Of a stretch of 6,392 nt of DNA, positions 4,989 to 6,392 are shown piece after piece (positions within the stretch are counted from its first letter, which is position 1; every line of letters begins with the position of its first letter). Under the pieces are notes generated by a model. The model had not been told where the DNA came from, made no database searches, and was given only the letters and a program-made list of their open reading frames with translations. Position numbers and translations under genes: made by a program. The stretch spans positions 1 to 6,392 of the forward strand of contig DATJXG010000107.1 of NCBI GenBank assembly GCA_035500455.1, given 5' to 3'. The stretch is from DATJXG01 sp035500455. GTDB taxonomy: Bacteria > Acidobacteriota > Terriglobia > Terriglobales > Acidobacteriaceae.

Positions 4989-6152
4989 TTATCCCCTCAA
5001 CGCATTCAAAATATTCTGCCGCGAAGCATGCCAGGCCGGGAAAATTCCTCCCACCAGCCCCATGAACACGGCAAACGCCACGGCATAGGCCACCACCGCC
5101 GGCGTCATCTGCAAGCCAAACACAACTTCGCTGAAGGTGGTCTGATTCTGCGTCCCGGTAGTCATGCCGTTGAACGGCAGCATCAGCAAGATCCCCACCA
5201 GCGCTCCCAGCAGCGAGAGCATCACCGCCTCCAGCACAAACGAAGTCAGAATGCTCGGCCGCGAGAACCCTACCACGCGCAGCGTCGCAATCTCCCGCGC
5301 GCGATAGGCCACCGCCGCGTACATCGTGTTCATGGCCGCGAAACTCGACCCGATCGCCATGATGATCGCCACCACCCATCCGATGAACTTGATCACGTTC
5401 CCGGAACTCGTCTGCTTGGCGTAGTAGTCGGTCTCGAGCGAGCCATCCAGCTTCAGCCGCTGATCGTCGCTCACCCGATGTACCAGCGCCTGCGCCGCCA
5501 CGGGGTCGGTAGCCCGCAGATATGCCGAGCTGAAAACGCCTTGCCGGTCGAAATCGGAGTTCATCTGGTTCACATCGCCCCACACTTCCGATTCATAAGC
5601 CGTGCCCCCGGCGTCAAAAATTCCCACCACCTGCCAGTTGCCTTTGCCGAAGTAAACCGTGTCGCCCACGTTGGCATGCTGGAAGCGCTTGTGAATCATG
5701 TCGCTCACCACGATCTCGCGCTGCCCCGGCGTGAACCAGCGCCCCTGCACCAGCTTCACGCCGGACCGCAGTTCCAACCCGTCCGGCATCATGCCGCGCA
5801 CCGAAACGTTGGCCTCGCCTGAGCCGTCGGCCCGGTTCAGCACGATCACCACCACCGTCTCGCCCGAAACCATCGGATCGCCATGGCTGTCCTTGGCGAT
5901 GCCCGGCAGCGTCTTCAGCGTGGGAAAGTCCTCCGCCGGAAACGGCCCGGTAAGTTCGCTGGTCGATCCCTTGCGCAGCACCATCACGTTCAGCGGATTG
6001 CCGCTGCTCACGAACGCCTTCTGCAAACCCGCCAGCAGCGCCATGATGAACAAAGCCGTGGTCACCGTCAGCGCGATGCCCAGCGCCGTCATGATAGTCA
6101 GGCCCTTGCGCAGCCTGAGATTCCGTATGTTGTAGCTGATAGGGATTGCCAT
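4989..6152 (-). CDS. ABC transporter permease, FtsX/MacB-like
   Basis: A 387-residue inner-membrane subunit. Its layout is that of the type VII (MacB/FtsX/LolC) permeases: a short cytoplasmic N-terminus, TM1 (about 18-41), a large periplasmic domain (about 43-255; MacB_PCD-like), then TM2 (256-280), TM3 (300-325) and TM4 (352-373). YRAREIATLRVVGFSRPSI (283-301) is the cytoplasmic coupling segment usual between TM2 and TM3, and FPAWHASRQNILNALRG is the standard C-terminal end. It lacks a fused ATPase, so it must use the separate one encoded downstream. ATG 6152 has only a weak ribosome site (GCGGA); GAGGAG lies about 20 bases upstream at the edge of a repeat. A second permease gene precedes it, implying a heterodimeric channel. 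Confidence 0.93.
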   Translation of the reverse strand: MAIPISYNIRNLRLRKGLTIMTALGIALTVTTALFIMALLAGLQKAFVSSGNPLNVMVLRKGSTSELTGPFPAEDFPTLKTLPGIAKDSHGDPMVSGETVVVIVLNRADGSGEANVSVRGMMPDGLELRSGVKLVQGRWFTPGQREIVVSDMIHKRFQHANVGDTVYFGKGNWQVVGIFDAGGTAYESEVWGDVNQMNSDFDRQGVFSSAYLRATDPVAAQALVHRVSDDQRLKLDGSLETDYYAKQTSSGNVIKFIGWVVAIIMAIGSSFAAMNTMYAAVAYRAREIATLRVVGFSRPSILTSFVLEAVMLSLLGALVGILLMLPFNGMTTGTQNQTTFSEVVFGLQMTPAVVAYAVAFAVFMGLVGGIFPAWHASRQNILNALRG

Positions 6153-6173
6153 AATATTTCCGCTTGGAATCAG

Positions 6174-6229
6174 CTCCTCTGCGTCCTCGGCGGCTGTTCT
6201 CCGCGCCCTCTGCGTTTTAAGGTTTTGGG
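6174..6229 (+). repeat. Dispersed 9-mer-based repeat, copy D, inside the ABC operon
   Basis: Units CCTCTGCGT, CCTCGGCGG and, after CTGTT, CTCCGCGCC and CTCTGCG are followed by TTTTAAGGTTTTGGG. The segment 6198-6229 is nearly identical to 2683-2714. Unlike the other copies, it lies within a transcription unit, in the 100-base gap between the two permease genes, and is transcribed as its complement. The end of the repeat supplies GAGGAG on the mRNA, about 20 bases before the downstream ATG. Confidence 0.85.
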
Positions 6230-6252
6230 CTCAGCCGGTCTAAGCTTTCCAC

Positions 6253-6392
6253 TCAGCCGATGTGCCGCAACCCATCCACAATGCCCAGCCGCGAAGCGTG
6301 GTACGACGGAATCACTGCGCTGACGAATCCCATCAAGGCAGCCACCACCCACGCCACCAGCATGGTGGGGGCCGAAACCGTCAGGGCGCCCA
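6253..6392 (-). CDS. ABC transporter permease, FtsX-like, C-terminal end only
   Basis: The last 45 codons of a second permease gene, which enters from the right edge; its start lies outside the window. The visible peptide has a hydrophobic helix, TMLVAWVVAALMGFVSAVIP, followed by SYHASRLGIVDGLRHIG. That is the final transmembrane segment and the (P-x-x-x-A-S-R-x-x-x-x-x-x-L) tail of FtsX/MacB-type permeases, the same ending as in the neighbouring permease (FPAWHASRQNILNALRG). It stops at TGA 6253-6255, 100 bases before the next permease, on the same strand. It was found by translating the right edge and is too short to appear as an independent gene. It probably forms a heterodimer with that permease. 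Confidence 0.85.
   Translation of the reverse strand, partial: GALTVSAPTMLVAWVVAALMGFVSAVIPSYHASRLGIVDGLRHIG

Noticed and set aside
4064..5065. Long plus-strand open frame (333 codons) rich in Arg, Leu and Pro
   Set aside because: It lies antisense to the well-supported adaptor gene, has no recognisable domain, and has the composition typical of a shadow frame in high-GC DNA.
4950..5822. Plus-strand open frame of 290 codons rich in His and Arg
   Set aside because: It is opposite the permease gene, runs through the heptamer repeat, and shows no motif or ribosome site; it is a GC-driven shadow.

Overview
The window looks like a stretch of a high-GC bacterial chromosome. The protein styles and the abundant GC-rich intergenic repeats suggest an Acidobacteriota-like soil or environmental bacterium. 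That placement is an inference, since no marker gene is complete here. Genes are dense, and the spaces between them carry dispersed repeats rather than orphan reading frames.

Left part (1-1740): the 5' end of a dTMP kinase gene (tmk) leaves the window on the minus strand. Diverging from it is a complete gene for an exported phosphoesterase of the PF04185 (acid phosphatase / phospholipase C-like) family. It is preceded by four heptamers spaced exactly 11 bp apart that resemble a PHO box, with a possible -10 element 10 bp further on, so phosphate-starvation control by a PhoB/PhoP-type regulator is likely. The gene ends at a strong intrinsic terminator.

Middle part (1741-2800): a cluster of GC-rich palindromic and 9-mer-based repeats is followed by a minus-strand toxin-antitoxin pair. 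The antitoxin is Phd/YefM (VapB)-like and starts at TTG; the toxin is a VapC PIN-domain RNase that starts at GTG; the two overlap by 4 bases. Upstream is a near-consensus sigma-70-type promoter whose -35 and spacer are covered by a perfect 22-bp palindrome built of two TGACTAGTCA boxes, very probably the autoregulatory operator.

Right part (2750-6392): a minus-strand operon encodes a tripartite ABC efflux or export system of the MacAB / DevBCA kind. In transcription order it holds an FtsX-like permease (only its C-terminus is in the window), a second FtsX-like permease, a membrane-fusion adaptor with a TolC-docking RLS motif, and a LolD/MacB-type ATPase, followed by an intrinsic terminator. 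The two permeases would form the membrane channel, the ATPase would power it, and the adaptor would connect it to an outer-membrane TolC-type duct. The substrate cannot be read from the sequence. Two intergenic gaps inside this operon are filled by repeats: a copy of the 9-mer family between the permeases, and a 19-bp inverted repeat made of heptamers just before the adaptor start.

No wholly new system is evident. The best leads are the PHO-like array, the double-palindrome operator, and the two families of dispersed repeats, including copies that sit inside an operon.
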